Shown: positions 18,125-26,813 of the stretch, piece after piece
Layout of the letters: each line of letters starts with the position of its first letter
Position numbering within the stretch: position 1 is the first letter of the stretch
Source: Hydrogenophilales bacterium
Lineage (GTDB): Bacteria > Pseudomonadota > Gammaproteobacteria > Burkholderiales > Thiobacillaceae
Reading direction: 5' to 3'
Length of the DNA stretch: 64,000 nt
Assembly (NCBI GenBank): GCA_016719465.1
Contig: JADJYY010000004.1
Location: forward strand, 1 to 64,000
The notes under the pieces: generated by a model
Seen by the model: the letters and a program-made list of their open reading frames with translations, nothing else
Database searches by the model: none
Told to the model about the DNA's origin: nothing
Made by a program: the position numbers and the translations under genes

Positions 18125-19327
18125 TCATGCGCGGACCTGAGGCACGGGCGGCACCGCGATGTCGGCCATGTCCATCATCAGGGCGTCGGCGAAGAACTTG
18201 GCGGCCCAGTTGGGGTATTCGAAGCGGGAGTAATCACCCCAGATCGGGCTGGAACCGGCGATGCCGCCGTTCACCGCCGCGTCGGGATCCTCCAGGCGCT
18301 GGGTCGACTTGAGGTAGGCCAGGCCCGCCCGCGCGTTGTCGCGGAAGGCTTGCTCGCCCGTGACCTGGGCCATGCGGGTCCAGTTCAGGCTCATCTGGGC
18401 GATGCCGGTGAGACAGGCGTAACCGGCGTCGGCCACCCATCCATCCTTGTAGGTACCCGCCAGCCAGCCGTCCTGGCGCTGGGCCCGGGCCATGCCCCGG
18501 CCGGCCTTGAGGGCGGAATCGATGTAGCGTTGCTCGCCCAGTTGCACGCCGCATTCCAGGAAGCCTCGTATGGCGTAGGCGATGGTGTGGGTGAAGGGCG
18601 AGCGCTCGGGGACGAAGGCGTTGGTGGCATACCAGCCCGAGTCCGTCTGCTGGGTGAGCGCCCAGTCCAGGTTGCGGCGGGCGCCTTCCACCAGGTCCCG
18701 CTCCCCGGAAACCAGTCCCGCCGACAGCAGCGCCCAGGTGGCGCGGGTGTTGTAGACGTGGGGCGTGCCGTTGTGCTCGAACTTGCGGAAGCAGCCGTCC
18801 GTATCCTGTTGCTTGATGAACCAGTGGCCGGCGCGAACCATGGCATCCAGGCAGTCCCGGCGGCCCAGTTGGGTGTAGCCGGCGACCAGGCCGTGCATGA
18901 TCTGGCCCTGGTTGAAGATCACCGGGTGGGAGCCGGGCTCGCCGAAGTGGCCGGGGAAAGCGCCGTCGGGGGCCTGGAGGGAAAGCTCCCAGTCGATCAT
19001 GCGTCGGGCGCGATCCACCAGTTCGGGGCGGCCGAGCAGCTTGGCGGCGGCCAGGAAGGTTTCGATGATGTAGCCGGTGGTCTCCGGGTAGCCGGGCAGC
19101 CAGCCATCCTCGAAACTCCAGCCGGCGGCGACGCCGCCGGTATCGGGTTTGCCGTCGCGCACGTCCTGGGCGCGGCATAGCCAGCCGATGGCGGCGGCGA
19201 GATGCGTCTTGTGGTCCCGTTGCTCCCGGGCGACGGGCCGACCAAGGTCCGCCATGATCAGGCGCAGATGGCGGGGGCGCCAGGGTTGATAGCGGAAGGG
19301 CAGGCCGATGAGTTTGGCGATGTCCAT
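18125..19327 (-). CDS. Alpha/alpha-barrel protein of polysaccharide locus (glycosidase/epimerase-like fold)
   Basis: 400 residues with repeated helix pairs separated by Gly-Trp-rich turns: GWSFEDGWLPGYPETTGYI, DGCFRKFEHNGTPHVYNTRA, DSGWYATNAF, DGWLAGTYKDGWVADAGYAC. This is the layout of six-hairpin or toroidal alpha/alpha enzymes such as polysaccharide lyases, unsaturated glycosidases or glucuronyl epimerases. No signal peptide is seen, so it appears cytoplasmic. Its stop overlaps the ATG of the frame leading into the formyltransferase gene. The precise activity is not recognisable. Confidence 0.7.
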   Translation of the reverse strand: MDIAKLIGLPFRYQPWRPRHLRLIMADLGRPVAREQRDHKTHLAAAIGWLCRAQDVRDGKPDTGGVAAGWSFEDGWLPGYPETTGYIIETFLAAAKLLGRPELVDRARRMIDWELSLQAPDGAFPGHFGEPGSHPVIFNQGQIMHGLVAGYTQLGRRDCLDAMVRAGHWFIKQQDTDGCFRKFEHNGTPHVYNTRATWALLSAGLVSGERDLVEGARRNLDWALTQQTDSGWYATNAFVPERSPFTHTIAYAIRGFLECGVQLGEQRYIDSALKAGRGMARAQRQDGWLAGTYKDGWVADAGYACLTGIAQMSLNWTRMAQVTGEQAFRDNARAGLAYLKSTQRLEDPDAAVNGGIAGSSPIWGDYSRFEYPNWAAKFFADALMMDMADIAVPPVPQVRA

Positions 19328-19404
19328 GATTTATCTCGGATTCTTCAGGAGGCTTTGTGCGTGTACGCGGTTGAGATGGCCACAGTAGCTGACAAACACG
19401 TCTT

Positions 19405-19498
19405 CCCCCTTTCATAAAGGGGGACCGAGAGGGATTTGACGCGGTGCGCGTGACCATCGGCCATCGAAATCCCCTAACCCCCCTTTAACAAAGGGGGG
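19405..19498. repeat. Inverted pair of palindromic repeats
   Basis: Two hairpins in inverted orientation. The first has stem CCCCCTTT/AAAGGGGG (19405-19412 with 19416-19423); the second has stem CCCCCCTTT/AAAGGGGGG (19478-19486 with 19490-19498). Each carries an outward-to-inward flank ending AAATCCC (inverted in the first). The pair lies in the gap between the CapK-like gene and the alpha/alpha-barrel gene. It resembles dispersed intergenic palindromes and could also weakly attenuate transcription. Confidence 0.75.
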
Positions 19499-19563
19499 GA
19501 TCCATTCGTCCGGGATGCTTGTAGGAGTCATCAATTTGTTTAGACGCATCGAAAACATTCGAA

Positions 19564-20967
19564 TTATTTGGATTGATCTGGCTGCGGATTAGAGGAAGCA
19601 TGCTCAAGGCCACCGTCGAGGCGCACATGGCTGACCACATAGCGGTGCTTGCCGGAGGCTTCGGGCGGGATGGTATCCAATAGCCGGACCTGGATGTGAA
19701 CATCCTGGCCCAGGCGTTTTTTCAGGCCGGTCTCGATGGCCTGGATCATGTCGGCTTGCCAGCGGCGATTGGCGACCACCTGGACTTCCAGGTTCAGCTT
19801 GTCATGCTGAATCAACTTGAATTCGCCGACCCCGTCCACGGCGCGCAGCACGTAGATACCGGCCAGGGCGTGCATGATGGTGCCGTCGCTCCGCACCAGG
19901 AAGTCGGTCTGTCGGCCCATGACCTCGGCGATGACGTGGAGGCCGCGTCCGTCCTTGTCGGCCTCCGGGCTCATGCGGACCATGTCGCCGGTGCGGTAGC
20001 GGATGAAGGGTTGGGCCTCGGAACACAGCCCGGTCATCACCGCCTCGCCCATCTGGCCGGGGGCCACCGGGTTGCCGTCGGCGTCCAGCACTTCCAGGAT
20101 GATGCTCTCGCTCATGAGCAGCATCTGTCCGTGGGGTGTCTCGTGGGCGGTGAAGCCGATGTCGCGGCTGCCGAACTCGTTGGCCACGGGCACGCCGAAA
20201 ACCTCGCGCATCAGTCCGCGCTGATGATCGTAGAGGGGTTCACCGGTGGTGCACACCACCTTCAGCCTGGGCAGGCGCAAGCGCCGACCTCGCTCCCGGG
20301 CATGGGCGGCCAGCAACGCCACGGAACTTGAGTAGCCGTAGATGCTGCGGGGCTGGAAAGACTCGATGGCATCCAGGTAACGGTCCATGCGCTCCGGGGA
20401 CATGGCGAAAGCGTTGAGCACCAGTTGGTTGAGGAGACGGTCACGCACGGTTTTTACCCAATCCGTCTTGTTCAACTCGACTGGCGCGCCCCAGATATAC
20501 ACCTCGGGCTCGCCCACCTCCGCGCCCCACCAGCGTCGGGCGCGGATGCGGCCGGCGGCGTCGGAGGCCTGGCGGGCGCGGCCGAAGAAGAAGATCAGGG
20601 GCTGGCCGCTGGAACCGCCGGTGTTGTATTGGTAGGTGCCGCCGGGAACATCCCTCCAGACCAGTTCCTCGCGATGGGCCGCCGCCTGGGCCTTGTCCAT
20701 GGTGGGCAGTCGCCGCAGCGCCGACAGGTCGTTGACGTCGTCGGGATGCAGACCGGCGGCCTGCATCCGCTGCCTGTGCCATGGACAGTGGGCATGGGCC
20801 ACATTCAGCAAGGCGCGCAGCTTCTCGGCCTGGAGTTGCTCCAGGTCGGCGCGGGAAAGCCACTGGGATCGCTCCAACCGGGAAAGATAGGGAAAGGTGG
20901 GGCGATGGAAGGCCTTTTCCTGGAGGGGATACACCAGGTAGCGGGAAAGGTGGAAAGGCACTCTCAT
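19564..20967 (-). CDS. CapK/PaaK-like adenylate-forming enzyme (phenylacetate-CoA ligase family)
   Basis: 467 residues from the ATG at 20967 (the 20994 start adds nine atypical residues). The AMP-binding loop YNTGGSSGQPLIFFF is near residues 120-135, then EFGSRDIGF as the adenine/acid motif and RYRTGDMV as the hinge aspartate motif. The family activates carboxylic acids as acyl-adenylates; CapK-type members are frequent in capsule and XrtA loci with unknown substrates. It would activate an acyl group for decoration of the glycan or a lipid carrier. Repeats flank the gene on both sides (19405-19498 and 20998-21122). Confidence 0.85.
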   Translation of the reverse strand: MRVPFHLSRYLVYPLQEKAFHRPTFPYLSRLERSQWLSRADLEQLQAEKLRALLNVAHAHCPWHRQRMQAAGLHPDDVNDLSALRRLPTMDKAQAAAHREELVWRDVPGGTYQYNTGGSSGQPLIFFFGRARQASDAAGRIRARRWWGAEVGEPEVYIWGAPVELNKTDWVKTVRDRLLNQLVLNAFAMSPERMDRYLDAIESFQPRSIYGYSSSVALLAAHARERGRRLRLPRLKVVCTTGEPLYDHQRGLMREVFGVPVANEFGSRDIGFTAHETPHGQMLLMSESIILEVLDADGNPVAPGQMGEAVMTGLCSEAQPFIRYRTGDMVRMSPEADKDGRGLHVIAEVMGRQTDFLVRSDGTIMHALAGIYVLRAVDGVGEFKLIQHDKLNLEVQVVANRRWQADMIQAIETGLKKRLGQDVHIQVRLLDTIPPEASGKHRYVVSHVRLDGGLEHASSNPQPDQSK

Positions 20968-20997
20968 GCGCCCGCCTCCCCACAAGACACCCAACCG

Positions 20998-21122
20998 GCC
21001 CCCGTGGGAGCGGCTTCAGCCGCGAACGCCACCCGCCACACCCGTGGGGGCGGCTTCAGCCGCGATGGTCTGATCGATTCCGGCGCGGCTGAATTCGCGG
21101 CTGAGGCCGCTCCCACAAGGGC
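20998..21122. repeat. REP-like palindromic element, three copies
   Basis: The motif GTGGGAGCGGCTTCAGCCGCG occurs at about 21005, again with one change (GTGGGGGCGG...) at about 21044, and a third time inverted near 21088-21118 (TTCGCGGCTGAGGCCGCTCCCAC). Each copy has its own hairpin GCGGCTTCAGCCGC. This is the classic architecture of repetitive extragenic palindromes. It sits between the CapK-like gene and a glycosyltransferase gene. Confidence 0.85.
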
Positions 21123-21163
21123 AGGTTTTCGTGGCATGGTTCGGGGCATGGAATAGTCGCGCT

Positions 21164-22360
21164 TCATCGGGACAGGGTTTTCCTGAACAACCCGGTCAGC
21201 GCCTCGACTCGCGTGTCCCAGCTGTTGGCTTCCGCGTAAGCGCGGATGGCTTGTCCATCCCATCCCCGCCGTAAAGCCCGGTCCAACGCGGCAGTCAGGG
21301 CCGCCTGATCATCGAATGGCACGATTTCCCCCAAATCCGGTTTGCACACCACTTCGCGGTTGCCACCCACGTCGCTGGCCACCACCGGCAGGCCGCAGGC
21401 CATGGCTTCGAGGATGACGTTGGCCCAGCCTTCGTTGCGGGTGGAGAGCACAAAGATATCGGCGGCGGACAAGGGCCACTTGAGGTCATCCGGGGCAACC
21501 GGGCCGAGAAAATGAACCCGCTCGCCCAGGCCCAGGGCCACCGCCTGGTCCTTCAACGCCTGGGTCATGTCGCCTTCAGGACAGGGGCCGCCGACGACCA
21601 GGTAATGCAGGTCGGTATGTTGTTCCAGCAGGGCGGGCAGGCAGGCGATTACCCGATGGAAGCCCTTGCGCTCCACCAGGCCGCCGACGGTGACGAGCAC
21701 CCTGGCCGTGTCGGGCAAGCCAAGGCGCCGGCGGGCTTCTCCCCGGGGAACGGGGGAGAAGCGATCGGCATCGACGCCATTGCCCACGACCTGGCCGCGC
21801 TCCCGGGCCAGGCCGAGGGAGCGGGCCAGCTGGCGCAGCGAATCCGACACGGTAATGACGAAGTCCGCGTCGCGGAAGACTTCCCGGAGTTTGGGCACCA
21901 GCGCCGGATTGCGGCTTTGCGGGACTTCCGTGCCGCGCAGGGTTACGGTCACCGGCAGGCCCAGCCAGCGGCCCAGCTTGATGGCGGCGTGGCCGTCGGG
22001 GTAGGCGAAGTGGGCGTCGATAAGATTGTGGCCCCGTGCCTTGAGGCGACGCAGCGTGGGGTAGCTGCCCAGCGCCATGAACAGGCTGTCCAGGCCGCGA
22101 AACAAACCGGGAATGGCCAGGAAGCGGGGAAAGTGCACCTCGACCCCCGCCTGGGTTTCCATGGGCGCGGGCATGGGCCGGTAATGGGGGCGAAAGCGCC
22201 GGATCAGGCCTTGGCCGGGAAACCAGGGCTTGGGCGAGACCACCACCAGCGGCAGGCGCTTGCCGACGCGAAACATGCGCTCGCGAATGAACAACCCAGC
22301 CGTGGGCTGGGTTGAGTTTGGGAAGAGGCTGGAGAAGACCACGAGACGTGGTTCGGTCAT
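21164..22360 (-). CDS. Glycosyltransferase, GT4
   Basis: 398 residues starting MTEPRLVVFSSLFPNSTQPT. Typical GT4 parts are a C-lobe with VLVTVGGLVERKGFHRVIAC, LHYLVVGGPCPEGD and the donor motif STRNEGWANVILEAMACGLP near residues 300-320. Its ATG overlaps the stop of the neighbouring glycosyltransferase at 22357-22360 (ATGA), so it is co-translated with the XrtA core genes. Cytoplasmic; donor sugar unknown. Confidence 0.9.
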   Translation of the reverse strand: MTEPRLVVFSSLFPNSTQPTAGLFIRERMFRVGKRLPLVVVSPKPWFPGQGLIRRFRPHYRPMPAPMETQAGVEVHFPRFLAIPGLFRGLDSLFMALGSYPTLRRLKARGHNLIDAHFAYPDGHAAIKLGRWLGLPVTVTLRGTEVPQSRNPALVPKLREVFRDADFVITVSDSLRQLARSLGLARERGQVVGNGVDADRFSPVPRGEARRRLGLPDTARVLVTVGGLVERKGFHRVIACLPALLEQHTDLHYLVVGGPCPEGDMTQALKDQAVALGLGERVHFLGPVAPDDLKWPLSAADIFVLSTRNEGWANVILEAMACGLPVVASDVGGNREVVCKPDLGEIVPFDDQAALTAALDRALRRGWDGQAIRAYAEANSWDTRVEALTGLFRKTLSR

Positions 22361-23631
22361 AGGGAACGCCCCAGCGCGCGACCATAGATGGCCTTGTAGT
22401 TGGCGATGCTCCTCGCCCAGTTGCGCTCGGTTTCCACGAAATACCGGCCGTTGGCGCGCATGGCCGTGCCCTCGTCCGGCAGGCTGAGGGCGGCGACGGC
22501 CTTGGCGACCAGATCATTCACGTCGCCGGCGCGGAACAGCACGCCGGTCTTGCCGTCCTCGATGAGTTCCTTGTGGCCGCCCACGTCGGAGGCGATGAGC
22601 AAATGTCCCTGGGCCATGGCTTCCAGGGGCTTCAGGGGCGTGACCAGTTCGGTCAGGCGCATGGGATGGCGCGGGTAGGCGAGCAAATCGACCAGGTCGT
22701 AATAGCGGCTGACTTCGCCGTGGGGCACGCGGCCGACGAAGACGACCTTGTCGGCGACGCCCATAGACGCGGCCTGGGCCTTGAGATTGGCTTCCTGGGG
22801 GCCGCCACCCACCAGAAGCAGGCGCACGTCCGGGGCTTTCGCCAGGATGCCGGGCAGGGCGGCGATCAGCATATCCAGGCCTTCATAGGCATAGAAGGAA
22901 CCGAGAAAGCCGATGATCCGGCAGCCAGCAAGGCCCAGTCCGGCCTTGAGTTCGGGGTCCGGACCGGTGCTGAGGCTGAAGTGCTCGATGTCCACGGCGT
23001 TGGGCACCGTGCCGATCTTGTCCCCGGGAATACCGCGGGCGATGAGATCGTTGCGCAGGCCCTGGCAGATGGTCACCACCTGGCTGGCGCGTTGGACCGC
23101 GCGGGTTTCCATGGTTTTGGTGAGGCGATAGCGCAGCCCGTCTTCCTTCTGGGTGCCGTGGTCGACGGCGGCGTCTTCCCAGAAGGCGCGGATTTCATAG
23201 ACCACCGGAATGCCCAGCTTCTCGCCCACATGGATGGCGGGCCAGGCGTTGAGCACCGGCGAATGGGCGTGCAGCAGGTCGGGCTTCAACTCCCGCGCCA
23301 GACCGAGCAGGCGTTGTTCGGTGGCCCGCATGAAGGCCCATTGGTTGAGCACCGGCAGGCGGCTGGCGAGACCCGTCGGTTGCGGCGTACGGAAGAATCG
23401 CAGGCCATCGGCCTCTTCTTCCGCGACGCTGCAGTTCTCCCCGCAAGGGGGACGCCGGATTCGTAAGGCGGTGGAACCGCCAACGACTCCGCTGACTTGC
23501 TTGGGGCTGGTGACATGGAAGGTTTCCCAGCCCAGCTTGCGCTGCTGGCGCAGGATATTGGCGCTGCGGAAGGTGTAGCCGGAATGCAGCGGCAGGGAGT
23601 GGTCGAAGACGTGGAGGATGCGCAGGGTCAT
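22357..23631 (-). CDS. Exosortase A-associated glycosyltransferase, GT4 (Daro_2409-type)
   Basis: 424 residues from the ATG at 23631 (ATGA overlap with the amidotransferase stop). RILHVFDHSLPLHSGYTFRS is the diagnostic start of this XrtA-linked family; the donor site is around ELVTPLKPLEAMAQGHLLIA. Relative to the expected layout, there are about 20-25 extra residues between SPKQ and EEEADGL; the DNA there (about 23437-23490) holds two hairpins, suggesting an in-frame palindromic insertion. The protein should add a sugar to the exopolysaccharide repeat unit. Confidence 0.9.
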   Translation of the reverse strand: MTLRILHVFDHSLPLHSGYTFRSANILRQQRKLGWETFHVTSPKQVSGVVGGSTALRIRRPPCGENCSVAEEEADGLRFFRTPQPTGLASRLPVLNQWAFMRATEQRLLGLARELKPDLLHAHSPVLNAWPAIHVGEKLGIPVVYEIRAFWEDAAVDHGTQKEDGLRYRLTKTMETRAVQRASQVVTICQGLRNDLIARGIPGDKIGTVPNAVDIEHFSLSTGPDPELKAGLGLAGCRIIGFLGSFYAYEGLDMLIAALPGILAKAPDVRLLLVGGGPQEANLKAQAASMGVADKVVFVGRVPHGEVSRYYDLVDLLAYPRHPMRLTELVTPLKPLEAMAQGHLLIASDVGGHKELIEDGKTGVLFRAGDVNDLVAKAVAALSLPDEGTAMRANGRYFVETERNWARSIANYKAIYGRALGRSL

Positions 23632-25532
23632 GCGTGTTTTTCGTTCTGACGGAGGAAGGCCTCGAACATGTACAGGGACCACAGGGAGGCGCTGTAGTCA
23701 CGTATGCCCCGGGCGTGGTCGTCCGCCATGCGCTTGAGGAAGGCCATGTCGAACAGGCTGGTGTCGGCCATGCGCTGGGAGGTGAGGGCCGCGTAGAGCT
23801 TGTCCTTCAACGGCCCCCGGAACCACTCGGCCAGGGGGATGGAGAAGCCCATCTTGCGGCGGTACATGATGTCGTGGGGCAGATGGGGCTCCAGGGCTTT
23901 CTTGAGCATGTACTTTCCCTCGGCGCCCTTGAGCTTGAAGTCCACGGGCAAGCCGGAGACCCATTCCATCAGCTTGTGGTCCAGGAACGGCACCCGCACC
24001 TCCAGGGCGTGGGCCATGCTGGCCCGGTCCACCTTGGTGAGGATGTCACCCACCATGTACGTCTTCATGTCCAGGTACTGCACCTGGGAGACGGCATCGC
24101 CGTCCCGCACCGGGGAATGGGCGTGATGCCGGCGCAGCACCTCCACCGCCCGGTAGCCGTTCAGGCGCCTCTTGAAGGCGGCGCTATAGACCTTGTCCCG
24201 CAACTCGTCGCCCATGACCGAGACGCCGTGGAAATAGCCCTCCACCGTGTCCCGGGCCATGGCCTGGAAGGTGGTCTTGGCGCGCAAGACCTTGGGCGCC
24301 CAGTCCGCCTTGGGATAGACGCCACCGAGAAAGCCGAACAGGGGACGGCGCACCCCGTAGGGCAGCAGGTGGCGCATGCGTTCCTCGTAGCCGTGCCAGC
24401 GGTAGCGGCGGTAGCCGGCGAAGTTCTCGTCGCCGCCGTCGCCGGACAGGGCCACGGTGACGTCCTTGCGGGCCAGCTGGCAGACCCGGTAGGTGGGCAT
24501 GGCGGAGGAGTCGGCGTAGGGCTCGTCGTACAGGCGGGCCAGTTCGTCCACCAGGCTGATGTCGTCGGATTCCACCAGGTTGATGTGGTGGTTGGTCTTG
24601 TAACGGTCGGCCACCTGTTTGGCGTAGGCGGACTCGTCGTACTTGGGGTCGGGGAAGGCGATGGAGCAGGTCTTCACCGGCTGGTCGGACAGACCCGCCA
24701 TCATGGCCACCACGGCGGAAGAGTCCACGCCGCCGGAAAGGAAGGCCCCCAGGGGCACCTCGGCCACCATGCGGATCTTCACGGCCTCCCGGAAGCGCTC
24801 GATGAACTCGGATTCGGCGGCTTCCAGGCTCATGGGGGCCAGGGGCTGGAAGGGCACGTCCCAGTATTCCTCGGTGGCCGGCACGGGCTGGCCCCGGCGG
24901 ATCAGCAGGCGGTGACCGGGGGGCATCTTCAGGGCCGACTTGTAGATGGTGCGGGGCTCGGGCACGTAGCCGTAGCCGAAGTAGTCCTCCACCGCCTCGT
25001 CGTCGATGTCGCGGCGGAAGCCGGGCCAGGCCGTGAGGGTCTTGAGCTCGGAGCCGAACACCAGAAAGCCCTCGTCGGTGACGGCATAGTGCAGGGGTTT
25101 CACCCCCAGACGATCCCGGGCCATGAAGAACACCTGCTGCTTCCGGTCCCACAGGGCGAAGGCGAACATGCCGCGGAAGTGGTGCACGCAATCCACGCCC
25201 CATTGCTCCCAGGCGTGGACGATGGTCTCCGTGTCGGAGCGGGTCTTGAAGGTATGGCCCAGGGCGGTGAGTTCCGGGATGAGGTCCACGAAGTTGTAGA
25301 TCTCGCCGTTGAACACCACGGCCACCGTGCCGTCCTCGTTGAACATGGGCTGCTGGCCGGCGGCGATGTCGATGATGGACAGGCGGCGATGGCCGAAGCC
25401 CAGGCCCGGTTCCAGGTACAGGCCCGCCTCGTCGGGGCCGCGATGCCACTGCATGTCGTTGATGCGGCCCAGCACGTCCCGGTCGATGGGGCGCTGGTCA
25501 CGCAGGTCGAAAATTCCGGTGATGCCGCACAT
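23628..25532 (-). CDS. Exosortase A-associated asparagine synthase-like amidotransferase
   Basis: 634 residues. Cys2 after the initiator (MCGITGIFD) is the class II glutaminase nucleophile; RGPDEAG, GHRRLSIID and NGEIYNF complete the glutaminase site. The synthetase half has the pyrophosphate loop LSGGVDSSAVVAMM near 260 and the motif ALSGDGGDENFAGYRRY. The enzyme transfers glutamine-derived ammonia to a carboxylate activated as acyl-adenylate, here probably a uronic acid or a substituent of the glycan rather than free aspartate. It is a standard member of XrtA loci and overlaps the next gene by four bases. Confidence 0.93.
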   Translation of the reverse strand: MCGITGIFDLRDQRPIDRDVLGRINDMQWHRGPDEAGLYLEPGLGFGHRRLSIIDIAAGQQPMFNEDGTVAVVFNGEIYNFVDLIPELTALGHTFKTRSDTETIVHAWEQWGVDCVHHFRGMFAFALWDRKQQVFFMARDRLGVKPLHYAVTDEGFLVFGSELKTLTAWPGFRRDIDDEAVEDYFGYGYVPEPRTIYKSALKMPPGHRLLIRRGQPVPATEEYWDVPFQPLAPMSLEAAESEFIERFREAVKIRMVAEVPLGAFLSGGVDSSAVVAMMAGLSDQPVKTCSIAFPDPKYDESAYAKQVADRYKTNHHINLVESDDISLVDELARLYDEPYADSSAMPTYRVCQLARKDVTVALSGDGGDENFAGYRRYRWHGYEERMRHLLPYGVRRPLFGFLGGVYPKADWAPKVLRAKTTFQAMARDTVEGYFHGVSVMGDELRDKVYSAAFKRRLNGYRAVEVLRRHHAHSPVRDGDAVSQVQYLDMKTYMVGDILTKVDRASMAHALEVRVPFLDHKLMEWVSGLPVDFKLKGAEGKYMLKKALEPHLPHDIMYRRKMGFSIPLAEWFRGPLKDKLYAALTSQRMADTSLFDMAFLKRMADDHARGIRDYSASLWSLYMFEAFLRQNEKHA

Positions 25533-25583
25533 GCTCGCTTGCCTCGTGGTTCTCGCTGTTATTTCGGCCGGAACGCGTGAAAC

Positions 25584-26813
25584 TTAAGCGCGCGGCATGA
25601 CGGCTTGATGAGCCGCCTGATAAGTCGCCTGATAGGCCGCCGTCATGTGCGCCAGCGAGAAATCCCGCTCGACCCGCGCCCGCGCCGCGACACCCTCCCG
25701 CACGATGCGCGCGGGATCGGCGGCGTAATCCATCAGGATGCGCGCCAGGGATGCGCTGTCCCCCGGCTCGAACAAGGTTCCGGTTTCCCCGCTGACGACG
25801 AGTTCCGTATTGCCACCCACCGCCGTGGCCACAACCGGCAACCCGGTGCTCATGGCCTCCAGGATGGTGTTGGAGATGCCCTCGCCCAGGGACGGCAGCA
25901 CGAACAGATCCATTGCGCGCAGGAGTTCCGGCGTGTCATTCCGGTTGCCGGCCAGCCATGCCCGGGCGGCCAGGCCGGCCTGGTCCAGCAACGCCTGACA
26001 CGCCGCGCGCGCCGGGCCGTCGCCGACCAGGAGCAGGCGCAGGCCGGATTTTGCCCCGCCTGGGCCGCACGCCTGGATGAAGGCCCGCACCAGGGTCGGG
26101 TAGTCCTTAACCGCCGCCATGCGGCCGACGCTGCCGATCACGCAGGTGGCGCCGTCGAGCAGGCGCTCCAGTTCCTCCCCCACGGGCGTGGGTGGACGAG
26201 AGAGGGAAGTACCCGGCTCCTCTGCCCACCCCTCCCCGCTGGCGGGGAGGGGGCCAATATCGGAACGGGGATGGAACTTGTCGCTGTCGACGCCGTTGTA
26301 GATCTGGGCAAGGCGAGTCGCGGAAACCCCCACGGTGGCCCTGAGCCAGTTTTCCAGATCGCGGCTGACCGTGATGTAGCGATGCACCAGGGGGCGGGCG
26401 GCGCGGCGCAACAGGTTGTATTTCCAGTTCTTGCCTTCCAGGTCGAACACGTCGCGGCCATGTTCGCCATGCACCCGGGCCGGCACGCGGGCGACGGTCG
26501 CCACGAACTGGGCTTCCAGCGCGTTCAGGTTGCGGGTGTGGACGATGGCCGGGCGCAGTTCGCGCAGCAGGCGATAGAGACGGCGCATCCAGGAAAAATC
26601 GTGGCCGGGCCGCTTGTTCAGGTCGAAAAACAGCACGTCGTCACGCTGGATGCGCTGGCGAAAATCGGTATGGTCGGTGAGGCTGATGATGGCATGGCGA
26701 TACTGGTCCGCCGGCAGGCGGTTGATCAGGTTCACCACGCCGTTCTCCATGCCGCCGGTGCCGAAGTGATACACCACATGGGCGATCAGGACCGGCGCAT
26801 CCTCACCACTCAC
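25584..26813 (-). CDS. Exosortase A-associated glycosyltransferase, GT4 (second sugar transferase type)
   Basis: 409 residues from a GTG at 26813 that overlaps the xrtA stop (GTGA). IAHVVYHFGTGGMENGVVNL and VHTRNLNALEAQFVA are typical of the XrtA/EpsH-linked sugar transferase family; the donor motif is PSLGEGISNTILEAMSTGLP. Between KFHP and the next strand lies an unusual stretch encoded by about 26175-26265, including the perfect 11-bp hairpin 26229-26239/26242-26252, which looks like an in-frame repeat insertion. The protein contributes a sugar to the exopolysaccharide. Confidence 0.92.
   Translation of the reverse strand: MSGEDAPVLIAHVVYHFGTGGMENGVVNLINRLPADQYRHAIISLTDHTDFRQRIQRDDVLFFDLNKRPGHDFSWMRRLYRLLRELRPAIVHTRNLNALEAQFVATVARVPARVHGEHGRDVFDLEGKNWKYNLLRRAARPLVHRYITVSRDLENWLRATVGVSATRLAQIYNGVDSDKFHPRSDIGPLPASGEGWAEEPGTSLSRPPTPVGEELERLLDGATCVIGSVGRMAAVKDYPTLVRAFIQACGPGGAKSGLRLLLVGDGPARAACQALLDQAGLAARAWLAGNRNDTPELLRAMDLFVLPSLGEGISNTILEAMSTGLPVVATAVGGNTELVVSGETGTLFEPGDSASLARILMDYAADPARIVREGVAARARVERDFSLAHMTAAYQATYQAAHQAVMPRA

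Noticed and set aside
23634..25580. 648-codon plus-strand frame
   Set aside because: Antisense shadow of the asparagine-synthase-like gene; repetitive Val/Gly/His composition without domains.
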